Positions 22,660 through 30,667 of a DNA stretch of 64,000 bases are shown in pieces. A model generated the notes under the pieces. It searched no databases, had not been told where the DNA came from, and saw nothing but the letters and a program-made list of their open reading frames with translations. Position 1 is the first letter of the stretch. Every line of letters begins with the position of its first letter. Location: IMG/VR virus record IMGVR_UViG_3300050821_003463, positions 30,544 to 94,543 of that record. The stretch is one strand, 5' to 3'. A program made the translations under genes and the position numbers. This DNA is from a virus.

Positions 22660-22784
22660 AAGATTCTCCTCAAGAGTTTGGTTGCGACGTGGACAGCGAC
22701 AGCGATAAAGTTGATGGTTGACAGAAGAATAGCATACCACATCAGCCATAGATCGGGGTGCGTGAAGTGCCCGTGATAGAACAT
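22629..22784 (-). CDS. small membrane protein, 51 aa
   Basis: A single long hydrophobic helix (residues 13-36) precedes a Lys/Arg-rich cytoplasmic tail. ATG 22784 follows GAGGTGAGC. It is a possible inner-membrane peptide. Confidence 0.55.
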   Translation of the reverse strand: MFYHGHFTHPDLWLMWYAILLSTINFIAVAVHVATKLLRRILWKRSVVRFL

Positions 22785-22786
22785 GC

Positions 22787-23296
22787 TCACCTCGTGCAGT
22801 AAAAACCCTGTTCGATGAGCAGCCACACGAACCCGATTCGATTGATAAATCCAGGTCGCTGCACCATCAGTGACTTGATTGGCGTAGGGAGTTCAAAAGG
22901 CGGCATCACGAAGGTCACACAGCCCTCGCAGCCTGTCTTGTTGGAGCGCGACGGTGCGACGTGGTAGCCCTCGCCCTCTTTGAGTTCTGCCCCACAGGTC
23001 AGCTTGCGGTACTGCTGGCGCACTGCGAAGTCCATCTCAGGGCACTGCGCTTCTAGGTGCAGGCTGGTCTGCGCTTCAGGAGTGCGCAGGTAGTCTATGA
23101 ACCGGTCGAACTCTGCGACCTCTGAGTCGTGGGGAGAGAGCACAGTGAGGGAACGCGGGACGCGTGAAGCGGGGACAGGTTTCAGCGAGTTGGTCTTGAC
23201 GGTGAACTCGTTGTCGTTATCATCCCGTATCTTTGAGAGGGTGCCGGATTGCTCCAGCACCTCCACAGTTGACTTGCGATAGATCATGAGTGACAT
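22787..23296 (-). CDS. hypothetical protein, 169 aa
   Basis: A beta-rich N-terminal 60 residues are followed by a helical region and a CEGC motif near residue 120, then a hydrophobic C-terminus. It is coupled to the next gene by a one-base overlap. It is not recognised. Confidence 0.6.
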   Translation of the reverse strand: MSLMIYRKSTVEVLEQSGTLSKIRDDNDNEFTVKTNSLKPVPASRVPRSLTVLSPHDSEVAEFDRFIDYLRTPEAQTSLHLEAQCPEMDFAVRQQYRKLTCGAELKEGEGYHVAPSRSNKTGCEGCVTFVMPPFELPTPIKSLMVQRPGFINRIGFVWLLIEQGFYCTR

Positions 23297-23475
23297 TATC
23301 GGCTCCCTACAGGCAGAACGCGAGCCGCGCCTGTGGCGGTATCAAATTCTACGGATATGTATTCATCATATTCGATGAACTTATCTTTCAGCGCAACAGT
23401 AGCGCTCGCGGCATTCATATACTCGCCTTCTGTTGCGTAGTCGGGGTCCTTGAACGTGCAGATGAATTTTGCCAT
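23296..23475 (-). CDS. hypothetical protein, 59 aa
   Basis: A small beta-grasp-like protein (FICTFKDPDYATEG…EYISVEFDTATG). ATG 23475 overlaps the upstream stop, and GGAGGTGCGGTG lies ahead of it. It is not recognised. Confidence 0.6.
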   Translation of the reverse strand: MAKFICTFKDPDYATEGEYMNAASATVALKDKFIEYDEYISVEFDTATGAARVLPVGSR

Positions 23476-23906
23476 CACCGCACCTCCTGATCGAGCAGAT
23501 GGTTGACGATGATTGCCTTGCCCTTCGCGATGCAGCCAGGGCACGTCACAACCCAGGTATCCAAGTAGCAGCGGGTCACTGCGCCAGCCTTAGCACAGAG
23601 CGTGCTGCCTTCCTGGATAACGTGGCTGTTGGTTTCGACATCGTACGCGCTGGTGTTCAGGATGTGAAAGTGATGCTCCCCTGCGACCAGCACCGTATTG
23701 AACGGCAGAAGCTTCTGCACGTCTCCGTCTGCGATGCTGCGTTTGAGTACCTCGCGCTCCAGCCGATCAAAGTCAAGTATGATTAGCGTTGCCGTGGGTG
23801 TGAGTAAGTCGACGCTTGGGTCGACAACGTCAAACGTGGTGGATGCCTTGGCGAGCGCTGCTCGAAGTTCAGACTGGCGCAAAGCTTGATATTGAAATTC
23901 GTTCAT
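23475..23906 (-). CDS. hypothetical protein with C-terminal cysteines, 143 aa
   Basis: The protein has a helical N-terminus and a C-terminal region with CYLDTWVVTCPGCIAKGK, a plausible zinc site. It is coupled to genes on both sides. It is not recognised. Confidence 0.6.
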   Translation of the reverse strand: MNEFQYQALRQSELRAALAKASTTFDVVDPSVDLLTPTATLIILDFDRLEREVLKRSIADGDVQKLLPFNTVLVAGEHHFHILNTSAYDVETNSHVIQEGSTLCAKAGAVTRCYLDTWVVTCPGCIAKGKAIIVNHLLDQEVR

Positions 23907-24247
23907 AGGGTTACCTTTCGCTTGGCGAGTTCCGCCAAAAGTTCGAACGTTGAAAAATTTTTCAGAGTCTTTCGTCCCTTCGGATGCCTCTGGTTTTTAA
24001 TGCTCTGCCTGCGGGTTGCCCACCGTACGTTGCCTACAGCATAATGCCCATCGTTTTCAATTCGGTCAAGCATGCGACGTGAGGGGCGTTTGCCGAGTTC
24101 TGCGAAGAACTCCTCGAATGAGGTGAACAGGAATTTTATTCCCCGTCCACCATAATTCGGGAAGTCTGTGCAATTCGGATTCGTGCAACGATTACGAGCA
24201 TCGTAGTAAGCCCGCCATTCGACGGGGTGTGTCTTGTAGGGTTTCAT
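23903..24247 (-). CDS. homing-endonuclease-like protein (HNH/AP2-associated), 114 aa
   Basis: The pattern RCTNPNC…YGGRGIKF…FEEFFAELG…RMLDRIENDGHYAVGNVRWATRRQS (landmarks between residues 20 and 82) is typical of phage proteins annotated as HNH or AP2-associated endonucleases, where DRIENDGHY…VRW forms the DNA-recognition/nuclease core. It is probably a freestanding mobile nuclease inserted between small genes. Confidence 0.7.
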   Translation of the reverse strand: MKPYKTHPVEWRAYYDARNRCTNPNCTDFPNYGGRGIKFLFTSFEEFFAELGKRPSRRMLDRIENDGHYAVGNVRWATRRQSIKNQRHPKGRKTLKNFSTFELLAELAKRKVTL

Positions 24248-24249
24248 GT

Positions 24250-24441
24250 TTACTGCTTCAGCGTGTTCTTGTGCTGAGCAGGCTTGTTGAATTCACCCTT
24301 GTGTGTGACCTTCACGGTTTGCCCGATTGCATTCCCGAAAGCCTGTGCGACTGCGTCGCAGCCTTTGCCCTGGTACCCATTCAGGTCTACCGTTTGGTCG
24401 CCGGTGGCGATGTCAATGTTGATGGTGATTATCTTAGCCAA
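24250..24441 (-). CDS. DUF2997 protein, 63 aa
   Basis: Begun at TTG 24441, five bases after GAGGG, the protein starts MAKIITINIDIATGD and contains a DLNGYQGKGCDAVAQAF core, the signature of DUF2997 (strand, GxxGxxC, helix). An upstream in-frame TTG at 24465 lacks a ribosome site. DUF2997 is normally found next to DUF1257 and a Ycf46-like ATPase, as here. Function is unknown. Confidence 0.75.
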   Translation of the reverse strand: MAKIITINIDIATGDQTVDLNGYQGKGCDAVAQAFGNAIGQTVKVTHKGEFNKPAQHKNTLKQ

Positions 24442-24448
24442 AGTGCCC

Positions 24449-24856
24449 TCACTTTCGGTTGTCAATGAATTGGAGTTGAACTTTCCCGTTGACGATCTTC
24501 TTGCCGAGGAACTGCAGACCGTTCTTGCGCGCGGTCTTCATGTCCACCTTCTCGGTATACGCGACCTTCAGTTTCGTCATCCAGGTAGCGTCGTGCTTGT
24601 TGCTATCGTAGTCGCTGACGATTGCGCTGTAGGTCCCGTCCGCTGCTTTGACAAAGCCGAGATCGTTCGCTGCGCTACCTATGTGCTGGCGGCGCACGAT
24701 GACGTTGGCTGTCTGTGCTCGCTTGTCGCCGTGATAGCCGAACAAGTTCTGTGCGACTTCGTTCACTTCCACGTTCTTGTAGCCCATCTCACCAAGGGCT
24801 TCGACAAGACAGTCGCGATCTTTGTACTGTGTCTTCTGTGTGTGGTATGCGCTCAT
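24449..24856 (-). CDS. DUF1257 (Ycf35-like) protein, 135 aa
   Basis: The segments TQYKDRDCLVEALGEMGY, GYHGDKRAQTANVIVRRQ and IGSAANDLGF followed by SAIVSDYDS match DUF1257/Ycf35, a small family of unknown function known from chloroplast genomes, cyanobacteria and phages. It directly precedes the DUF2997 gene and is 1.8 kb from the AAA ATPase, the classic trio. Confidence 0.82.
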   Translation of the reverse strand: MSAYHTQKTQYKDRDCLVEALGEMGYKNVEVNEVAQNLFGYHGDKRAQTANVIVRRQHIGSAANDLGFVKAADGTYSAIVSDYDSNKHDATWMTKLKVAYTEKVDMKTARKNGLQFLGKKIVNGKVQLQFIDNRK

Positions 24857-24857
24857 G

Positions 24858-25019
24858 CTATTCGTTCTCCCTTCGAATTTGTTTGCCCGCGTTGACGAGA
24901 ATGTCGATTACGTTAACGGCGTCTTGCTGTGAAAGTTTGCCCGCGTTCATCGACCAGCCGACATACAATAGCGCGTGGGATATCTTGAGATACCCGGGTG
25001 TGTGCCACGGTTGCTTCAT
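24858..25019 (-). CDS. hypothetical protein, 53 aa
   Basis: A small helical protein preceded by GAGGGGAACACG with an ATGA overlap upstream. It is not recognised. Confidence 0.55.
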   Translation of the reverse strand: MKQPWHTPGYLKISHALLYVGWSMNAGKLSQQDAVNVIDILVNAGKQIRRENE

Positions 25020-25135
25020 CGTGTTCCCCTCTCATAATAGTTGGCGCGCGCTTCGAGTGCTGCGCGCTTTGCCTGTGATCCGCGCCGCCACATGTAGACC
25101 AGCGCGACGATTGCGAGACTGAAGATAACTTTCAT
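25016..25135 (-). CDS. small membrane peptide, 39 aa
   Basis: Residues 3-14 are hydrophobic, followed by a basic Arg/Ala-rich tail. It is ATGA-coupled on both sides with a GAGAGGA site. Confidence 0.5.
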   Translation of the reverse strand: MKVIFSLAIVALVYMWRRGSQAKRAALEARANYYERGTR

Positions 25136-25590
25136 AGTGTCCTCTCAGCAAAGAATTTATTGAGGAAGGCGATCTCCGCACTGATAGCTGCTTGTCTGTC
25201 GTGCGTCGTGAACGTCCGGTGATCCATCCACGCAGCGACGGGCGACGGTGCGACATGCTCCCAGGTTAGAACAGGTCCGCCGACAGGGGACGTATCGACT
25301 CGCCACTCGCATGCCCACGTTCGTGTCCACGCTGCGACCTTGCTCGTGTCGCTGGAGAGTATACGAAGTAGATTGAAGGCGAGACGCAGTAGCCAGCCTG
25401 CGGGTTCTACGTGCGACGCGCGCTTCGTGATCACCTCTCCGAGTTCGAGGAAGCAATCTGCGCTGTCGGTCTTCAGGAAGACTTGGTCACCATTCTCATC
25501 TATCGTGACGGTGATAATCTTGTGCGCTGGAATCGGGAACGTCTTGGGATATCGCGCGTCGTACCCTTCAGGTTTTGAGATGTGCTTCAC
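25132..25590 (-). CDS. hypothetical protein, 152 aa
   Basis: The protein has a beta-rich N-terminal 55 residues (KIITVTIDENGDQVFLKTD) and a Trp-rich C-terminal part. It is not recognised; the early strand recalls DUF2997-type strands but the match is too short to use. Confidence 0.6.
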   Translation of the reverse strand: MKHISKPEGYDARYPKTFPIPAHKIITVTIDENGDQVFLKTDSADCFLELGEVITKRASHVEPAGWLLRLAFNLLRILSSDTSKVAAWTRTWACEWRVDTSPVGGPVLTWEHVAPSPVAAWMDHRTFTTHDRQAAISAEIAFLNKFFAERTL

Positions 25591-25617
25591 AGATGTTCTC
25601 CAGTGTTATAGAGGTGA

Positions 25618-25641
25618 GGGGCGGCTGTGTGAGCCCGCCCC
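25618..25641 (-). terminator. GC hairpin after the 303-aa gene
   Basis: GGGGCGG and CCGCCCC pair perfectly around a 10-base loop, just after the stop of the 303-residue gene. It has no U-tract, so it may be a weak terminator or an mRNA 3' stabiliser. Confidence 0.4.
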
Positions 25642-25649
25642 TGTTGAGT

Positions 25650-26561
25650 CTAGCGAAACTTTCTGCCAGAGGTGATAACCATCGTCTTCAGTTCAGCGCG
25701 TACGCCTTCGAGTTGAGAGATGACGTACTGTTGAAGGTTGCCCGACTCTTTCAGGCGTTCGACCGTGACACCCTGCATCGCGTTCTTCACGACTTGCATG
25801 TTCTTCATGAAGTCCACGTCGTTCGCGAGATCACGATCAGGCAGCGTGTCGAGGAACTCTTGCAGGTGCTCGACGTGACAGCCGTACATCTTCTTCGTCT
25901 TGCCCGCTTCAGGCTTGAGCATCGCGAAGAGTGCGTCGACCATCTCAGCACCAGCCAAGCGCATCGCATCGCGCCACTCGATAACAGCCTGCATGCGGAT
26001 GCTGCGTTCCTTCTCCTGCTCACGGGCGATAATGATATCGCTCATGCCGGTGAGGTTCACGCTGCCGACGTTGCGGTAGTTGAACTCCAGAACGAAGCCA
26101 GCCTCTACTGTGTCGCTCGCTGGATAGTCGCTCCGGTCAAAGTTCTCAGCAAGAACCTCGCGCAGCGGTTGAAAGTCTACCGCTTCGAGTTCCCTGTACT
26201 TCGTCATGAACGCCTCGACTAACTTGGGGCGTCGAATCGTCTGGTATGCGACGATGGCGCGGTCCACTTCGTTCAGCCACTTGCGCGGAAGGAAGCGCGT
26301 TGCCTCGCGATACCAGCATGACTTGGACTCGACGTAGCGCTTCAGGAAGCCGTCCTGTGAGCGAATCTCTTCGAGTTCGGGTGAGTCCATCAGGCGTTTC
26401 TGGTGACGCAGTTCACTCGCCTGTGTAGCGGTTTCGACTTTCAGATTCTTGATCTGGCGCATGCGACCGATGCCCATGCGGAAGTTGATGGTGATTGAGA
26501 CGCAGCTTTCAGTCTTGCTCAGGTCAACGTTCGCGACGGGTGCCACTGCGGGTGATGCCAT
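25650..26561 (-). CDS. hypothetical protein ending in GRKFR, 303 aa
   Basis: A largely helical, charged protein with a beta segment SCVSITINFRMGIGRMRQIK near residues 19-38. It lies between the DUF1257/DUF2997 genes and the AAA ATPase and ends in VITSGRKFR, the same C-terminal peptide as the ATPase (ITEGRKMR). The shared tail and position suggest membership of one assembly. I do not recognise a known family. ATG 26561 is used, as the upstream ATG at 26576 adds only five residues. Confidence 0.7.
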   Translation of the reverse strand: MASPAVAPVANVDLSKTESCVSITINFRMGIGRMRQIKNLKVETATQASELRHQKRLMDSPELEEIRSQDGFLKRYVESKSCWYREATRFLPRKWLNEVDRAIVAYQTIRRPKLVEAFMTKYRELEAVDFQPLREVLAENFDRSDYPASDTVEAGFVLEFNYRNVGSVNLTGMSDIIIAREQEKERSIRMQAVIEWRDAMRLAGAEMVDALFAMLKPEAGKTKKMYGCHVEHLQEFLDTLPDRDLANDVDFMKNMQVVKNAMQGVTVERLKESGNLQQYVISQLEGVRAELKTMVITSGRKFR

Positions 26562-26703
26562 TTTATTTTCTCCCATAAGAAGTTTGTGGCGCGATTTATT
26601 TTGTGACTACGTCGCGCCGTCGGTCAGCCTGAGCCGCCGTGCTTACTGCGACTTCAGTTCACTACAGTTTAACGTCATGGAGTGAGCGTATGGACGGTTG
26701 CTA

Positions 26704-28254
26704 CTACCGCATCTTGCGTCCTTCCGTTATCTTCACGGTCGGCGCGTGCTTGGTTGCGGGTGGAGTGTACTTGTAGACGCCCTGGTTAGATGCCGACAGG
26801 AAGCGGTCGGTAGCTCCAGCGCGTAGCACCTCCATCTCTTCTTTATGACTGGTCATCAGAGGGATGATGTATTGACCAGCATCTTCCAGCGTGACGCGCA
26901 TCTTCCGCGCCTTGTTAGCGCAGTTCTTGATGTCGCGCCCAGTCCAGCCCGTCATGTCGGGGTAGGTCTGTGCGGGGAGTTTGTTCGCTGTAACTTTCAG
27001 GTCCATGATGCCCTTCTTCTCTTCGTCGTTCGGCGCATCAAAGAAGAAGATGTCAGCGAAGCGGGAGAGCAGTTCGGGCGGTAGACCGTCCAGTTTGTTT
27101 GCGGTTGCGATGAGCCACACGCGACCGTCGCTAATGGATTGCACGGTGTGATTCGCGCTCACCATGTTTTTGTTCGAGTTGCCAACCAGTGAGTCTTGCA
27201 TTTTTGAGATGCTGTAGTCGATGACTGGCTTGTCGAACTCACCAGCGATGCAGTCGATGCTGTGCGACTTAGACGAGCCCGGTACACCCAGGAACAACGA
27301 GCAGTAGATGTCGTTATCGTTCACCCAGGTCAGCCACTCGCCAAGTAGGTCACCCTTGACGCCGCTGCTGTCGGTGTCGTTCCCTGAGAACTGGCGTTGT
27401 ATCTCATCCATCCTCAGAATCACGGTGGGTGATTGCTCACCAGTCATCAGCTTGCGACCGTATGCCTTGATCGATTCAACCCCGTACAGGTCCTTCAACT
27501 TCAGACCACCTGCGCGGTAGGTCAAACCTTTCTGCTGGGAGACGATAGTCTTCTTGCGAAGCCACAGCGTCTCGATATCCAAAATGCCCTTCGCTTTGTC
27601 CAAGCACATCGCAGTCGCCTGCTCTGCTGGGAAGAGAGGGATTCCGATGAGTGCGTCAACAGCGTTCAAGACTACCGCTTCACTCGGTCCAGCCTTGCAC
27701 GCTGCGTACTTCACTTTGTCACTCGCGTATGCGTACGCGTATGTCTCGCGGACGATTGCTGCGAGTTCAGCGCGCGTCGGCAGTGGATGCTCTAGCACCA
27801 GCGTGTCTTGCTGCAACACGACTGGGATGCTGTCACCGATTCCGAGGAGTAGCACGCACATGTTACCGCGCGCCTTGTAATCGTTGCGCAGATTGGCAAC
27901 ACCCTGGATGACTTTCTTGTCATCGTCCCAGGTGAGCTGCGGATTGAGGATGAATGCGAGGACATCTTCCTGCGCTGCTTCGAGGATGCCAAGCGCGATG
28001 GGCAGGTCAACCGATGCGCCGACTTCCATGCCGCTCTCGCTCGCCATCTTCTGTAGAGCGCTCGTGCCAGCGTCTGTAAGCCCGCGTAGCCCGTGGATGC
28101 TGTCCCAGGCTATGAAGGGGGTGACCTCTGCGAGTTCAGCGCCCAGCGAAGCCTGTATCGTCGTAATGGTCGACGTAGGATCGAAGGTGCGGATAGCGAC
28201 GGTCGGGGTCGATACCGCGCGTGCGTCAGTGAACATCTCAATGAATGACTTCAT
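26704..28254 (-). CDS. Ycf46-like AAA ATPase ending in GRKMR, 516 aa
   Basis: The N-terminal half has a degenerate AAA-like fold (TPFIAWDSIHGL near residue 45, FILNPQLTWDD near 96). The C-terminal half has an active AAA module: FLGVPGSSKSHS near 320 as Walker A (Ser in place of the usual Gly-Lys-Thr order, GSSKS), RVWLIATANKLDGLPPELLSRFADIFFFD near 376-404 with sensor 1 and arginine finger, and a GWTGRDIKNC sensor-2 region near 442. This matches Ycf46-type ATPases that travel with DUF1257 and DUF2997. The tail KITEGRKMR is shared with four other proteins. Confidence 0.85.
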   Translation of the reverse strand: MKSFIEMFTDARAVSTPTVAIRTFDPTSTITTIQASLGAELAEVTPFIAWDSIHGLRGLTDAGTSALQKMASESGMEVGASVDLPIALGILEAAQEDVLAFILNPQLTWDDDKKVIQGVANLRNDYKARGNMCVLLLGIGDSIPVVLQQDTLVLEHPLPTRAELAAIVRETYAYAYASDKVKYAACKAGPSEAVVLNAVDALIGIPLFPAEQATAMCLDKAKGILDIETLWLRKKTIVSQQKGLTYRAGGLKLKDLYGVESIKAYGRKLMTGEQSPTVILRMDEIQRQFSGNDTDSSGVKGDLLGEWLTWVNDNDIYCSLFLGVPGSSKSHSIDCIAGEFDKPVIDYSISKMQDSLVGNSNKNMVSANHTVQSISDGRVWLIATANKLDGLPPELLSRFADIFFFDAPNDEEKKGIMDLKVTANKLPAQTYPDMTGWTGRDIKNCANKARKMRVTLEDAGQYIIPLMTSHKEEMEVLRAGATDRFLSASNQGVYKYTPPATKHAPTVKITEGRKMR

Positions 28255-28255
28255 G

Positions 28256-28351
28256 TTATTTTCTCCTCCGAGTAGGCCAGTAGTGATCCGCGAGTCCGTT
28301 CAAGGAACTCACCGTGAGATACAGTACCGCCAGAAATCCTATCGTGTGCAT
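28256..28351 (-). CDS. small membrane peptide, 31 aa
   Basis: One hydrophobic helix (residues 3-18) is followed by an Arg/Lys tail. CAGGAG precedes the ATG. It ends two bases before the ATPase start, and its 3' end contains that gene's GGAGG site. Confidence 0.5.
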   Translation of the reverse strand: MHTIGFLAVLYLTVSSLNGLADHYWPTRRRK

Positions 28352-28432
28352 GGTGTGCTCCTGTTGACGTAGTCGCTTCGCGCAACACTCGGCTCAGGAT
28401 TTTCGCAGGAGCAATAATTGCACGAGTGCTGC

Positions 28433-28450
28433 GCGAGGCAACTGCCTCGC
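28433..28450 (-). terminator. 8-bp hairpin after the 82-aa gene
   Basis: GCGAGGCA and TGCCTCGC pair perfectly with almost no loop (effectively GAGGC-AACT-GCCTC). It directly follows the stop of the gene at 28457. There is no U-tract, so termination is uncertain. Confidence 0.4.
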
Positions 28451-28456
28451 TGTCGG

Positions 28457-28705
28457 TTAGAGTTCTTCGAGTCGAGGTGCGGTGCGATACACCAGACCGG
28501 GGGTGAGCCGTTCTTTGAACGCGGCATCATCCAGCGCACTCTGCCAGCGCGACCAGTCATCAGGCCACGCGCCCCACAGTGTCCAGCGCGTGACTGCGTT
28601 CTTGCAAGCGGTGAGCACTGCGCCGTAGCCTTTTTTCTCGGCGCGGGTGAGTGCTGCCTTTAATTTCGGTCCCTCTTGTTTCGCGAGTGCGTAGTCGATT
28701 GGCAT
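28457..28705 (-). CDS. hypothetical protein, 82 aa
   Basis: A helical Ala/Lys-rich N-terminus precedes a Trp-rich central segment (WTLWGAWPDDWSRW). Proteins with this Trp pattern are frequent among small phage genes of unknown function. Confidence 0.65.
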   Translation of the reverse strand: MPIDYALAKQEGPKLKAALTRAEKKGYGAVLTACKNAVTRWTLWGAWPDDWSRWQSALDDAAFKERLTPGLVYRTAPRLEEL

Positions 28706-28713
28706 GTTGTCTC

Positions 28714-28980
28714 CTAGATGAAGCGGGTTCTAATCTTAGCGCCCAACGTCCAGCATGGACGCGGCGCGCCAAGGTTCTGTGAGCTGAAGGGGTAGTTCAC
28801 GAAGGGGTCGTGTATATTCAGTGCCTGCTCGAAGCTTATCGAGCGCTCACGAGTAGTGCGGAACGCGCGTCCACTCTCGTGTACCGTGATTGATATTTTC
28901 ATGATGCCCTCTCTACGTTGCTGCTCACAGTGCCGCAGCGCATTCAGAAGCCGCTTGGTGCGGCGCGTACTTCGTTGCAT
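28714..28980 (-). CDS. hypothetical protein, 88 aa
   Basis: ATG 28980 has an AGGAGGG site four bases away. A second in-frame ATG at 28902, behind GAGAGGG, would give a 62-residue product starting MKISITVHESGRAFR. Both products could be made. The N-terminal addition is very basic. It is not recognised. Confidence 0.55.
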   Translation of the reverse strand: MQRSTRRTKRLLNALRHCEQQRREGIMKISITVHESGRAFRTTRERSISFEQALNIHDPFVNYPFSSQNLGAPRPCWTLGAKIRTRFI

Positions 28981-28988
28981 AGACCCTC

Positions 28989-29525
28989 CTACTGATGGCA
29001 CAAGCCTGATTGGATGAGCGATACTGCAGTGCGCCCGTAGCTGCCCTGCAGCGACCACGCCATGCCGTTGTCGATGAGGTGCTGGAAGAGGATCACCAAG
29101 TCATCCTGTTCGAGTTCACCGTTTTCAAACGCGATGATGTTGCCAGTGATATCATACTGCGCTCGCACGTTCTTCTGTGCGAAGTTCGTAATGATATACG
29201 CGATGCCCTGCTCGAAGGTGCCGTCACTGTTCTTGCTACCCAACCCGCCGAATGACTTCGAGCCGGTGGGCAGTGAGACGTGGATGCTAGCAGAGCCAAA
29301 GCACTCGCCGTTCGATGCGTGTGAGACGCCGTACTTGATATTGAAACCACCAGGGAGAGTCGGTTTAGCGAACGCCTGCTCCCTGTAGCAGAGCGAAGCG
29401 TATGAGTAAGCGGTGCCTTTCACGTAAGCGACCGATACGCCAGCGCGTTCAAGCTGTGCTTGGATTGACTTCAAGCGACTGTAGATGCGTGAGGTGATCT
29501 GCTTACTGCTCAGTCCTGCGCCCAT
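28989..29525 (-). CDS. hypothetical protein, 178 aa
   Basis: A helical N-terminal third precedes a Gly/Ser-rich centre and a C-terminal NGMAWSLQGSYGRTA segment, a motif that recurs in phage proteins of unknown function. A strong GGAG site precedes the ATG. Confidence 0.65.
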   Translation of the reverse strand: MGAGLSSKQITSRIYSRLKSIQAQLERAGVSVAYVKGTAYSYASLCYREQAFAKPTLPGGFNIKYGVSHASNGECFGSASIHVSLPTGSKSFGGLGSKNSDGTFEQGIAYIITNFAQKNVRAQYDITGNIIAFENGELEQDDLVILFQHLIDNGMAWSLQGSYGRTAVSLIQSGLCHQ

Positions 29526-29556
29526 GATGTGCTCCTAAAAGAGAGATTGAATAGCC

Positions 29557-29624
29557 TGCACAGCACCTCGCTCGCCCTTCTGTCATCTAGCGGACAGTCC
29601 AAGGCAACCACGGGGCACTGTGCA
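29557..29624. repeat. nested inverted repeats in a 124-base gap
   Basis: TGCACAG (29557-29563) pairs with CTGTGCA (29618-29624), enclosing a CTGTC/GACAG stem. The pair brackets most of the gap between two genes and may form a small structured RNA or a processing site. Confidence 0.4.
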
Positions 29625-29649
29625 GAGCACTCAGCCCTGTTCGCGCGGC

Positions 29650-29871
29650 CTATATACTCTTGTGCGCGATTGTGAAGTCGAGCAGGTTGAAGTCATGCTT
29701 GACGCGTTTGAATGCTTGGTGAAGGATGTCCGCTGTATCGAGCAGCGCCTGTCCCTCTGCAGTCTTCCACGTCGTAGTGCTGTAGGCTTCGCGCAAATAC
29801 AAGTACGCGTTGCCCAGGGTATCGAGCGCCAGGACAGTCTGAAGGCCCTTGTTGTTTCGCTTGTAGCTCAC
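29650..29871 (-). CDS. hypothetical protein, 73 aa
   Basis: A helical protein (LALDTLGNAYLYLREAY) typical of small phage alpha-hairpins. It overlaps the upstream gene by ATGA. It is not recognised. Confidence 0.6.
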   Translation of the reverse strand: MSYKRNNKGLQTVLALDTLGNAYLYLREAYSTTTWKTAEGQALLDTADILHQAFKRVKHDFNLLDFTIAHKSI

Positions 29872-30014
29872 TGTTTGATCTCCTTTGCCGTGTGCTTAGG
29901 ACACGGTGTGTAATCGCCCTTCGTACGCCAGAGGCAATTCGGAACCGGACAGAACTGCTCAGGATGTTTTTCTTTCGAGAGACGAACTGCTTTTGCAACG
30001 CTACCGTGTGTCAT
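29868..30014 (-). CDS. small zinc protein with CPVPNCLWRT motif, 48 aa
   Basis: CPVPNCLWRTKGDYTPCPKH at residues 22-41 has two Cys pairs plus a His, a compact zinc site seen in many small phage proteins. The ATG at 30014 follows AGGAGC. The longer upstream frame runs through the terminator and is not used. Confidence 0.65.
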   Translation of the reverse strand: MTHGSVAKAVRLSKEKHPEQFCPVPNCLWRTKGDYTPCPKHTAKEIKQ

Positions 30015-30041
30015 GGTGCTCCTAGTGATAAAGTCGAGGTG

Positions 30042-30078
30042 AAAAAGGTGGGGACCGAGTTCACTAGGCTCAGTCCCC
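30042..30078 (-). terminator. intrinsic terminator of the ncRNA unit
   Basis: GGGGAC and GTCCCC pair, extended by an inner GAG/CTC helix, and the transcript continues CACC then TTTTT (plus-strand A-run 30042-30046). Confidence 0.65.
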
Positions 30079-30592
30079 GATGCGTAAAGTGGGGGAGTAT
30101 CTTGTGTTCGATTCAACGAACTCGCACAGCATGCCGGTCGACCCTGCGAGCGCACTCTCAGATTGTGAAGGCCCGCATGCTGTACACGTTTTTGAATCGG
30201 CTGTCGTTCTTTGCGCCGTGCCCGTCAGGAGCACCGCTTGGTAGTCAGGATATTTACCAGCGAGGCGATTGTGTCTCAATCGTATAGGGAGTCTTTACCG
30301 TGCATCGTCGCCTGTCCGCTTGTGTGGACTCAGGTCTGATTACCTTCGCTGTCGCATCCTCGTTTGCGTCGGCTGTATTACTCTGCTGTGGCGATTAGTG
30401 CGGCATCACAGCGCGACTGGATTAGTGCGACGGGCTAGGCAACGATGGTTTGGAACCCTTACTCGTCTTCTATTCGGCTACTACCCGCTAGTCTCAGGGG
30501 CTTTTGCTTTGCCTCTCCCCTGTGGGCGGTTGCTCTAACTTTTCACGCCTGCTTTGTTTCGGTTCGGGTGAGTGTCTTGCACTTCCGAACTG
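30042..30592 (-). ncRNA. candidate large structured ncRNA, about 550 nt
   Basis: The unit starts at a strong promoter and ends at a hairpin-plus-U-tract, and no frame inside it has a normal start with a ribosome site. Helices seen directly (plus-strand coordinates): 30556-30567 with 30585-30596 (one mismatch) at the 5' end, 30385-30390 with 30407-30412, hairpin 30266-30282 (6 bp), and 30126-30134 with 30175-30183 (9 bp). Size and phage setting recall GOLLD and ROOL RNAs, but I cannot match any conserved motif. Confidence 0.6.
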
Positions 30593-30597
30593 AAACA

Positions 30598-30626
30598 ATC
30601 TTAGCTGGTGGTCTAGAACCTGTCAA
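30598..30626 (-). promoter_or_regulatory. sigma70-type promoter TTGACA-17-TAAGAT
   Basis: The -35 TTGACA (30621-30626) and -10 TAAGAT (30598-30603) on the minus strand are 17 bases apart and are preceded by an AT-rich stretch that could act as an UP element. The predicted start near 30592 falls at the first helix of the ncRNA. Confidence 0.75.
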
Positions 30627-30667
30627 CAACAAAATAAAATTATTTTCAAGCCTTTGTTATCAAACGT

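Noticed and set aside
30070-30279. Minus-strand frame of 69 codons in the ncRNA unit
   Set aside because: It begins at TTG with no ribosome site and its codons cover the perfect helices, so RNA structure explains the sequence better.
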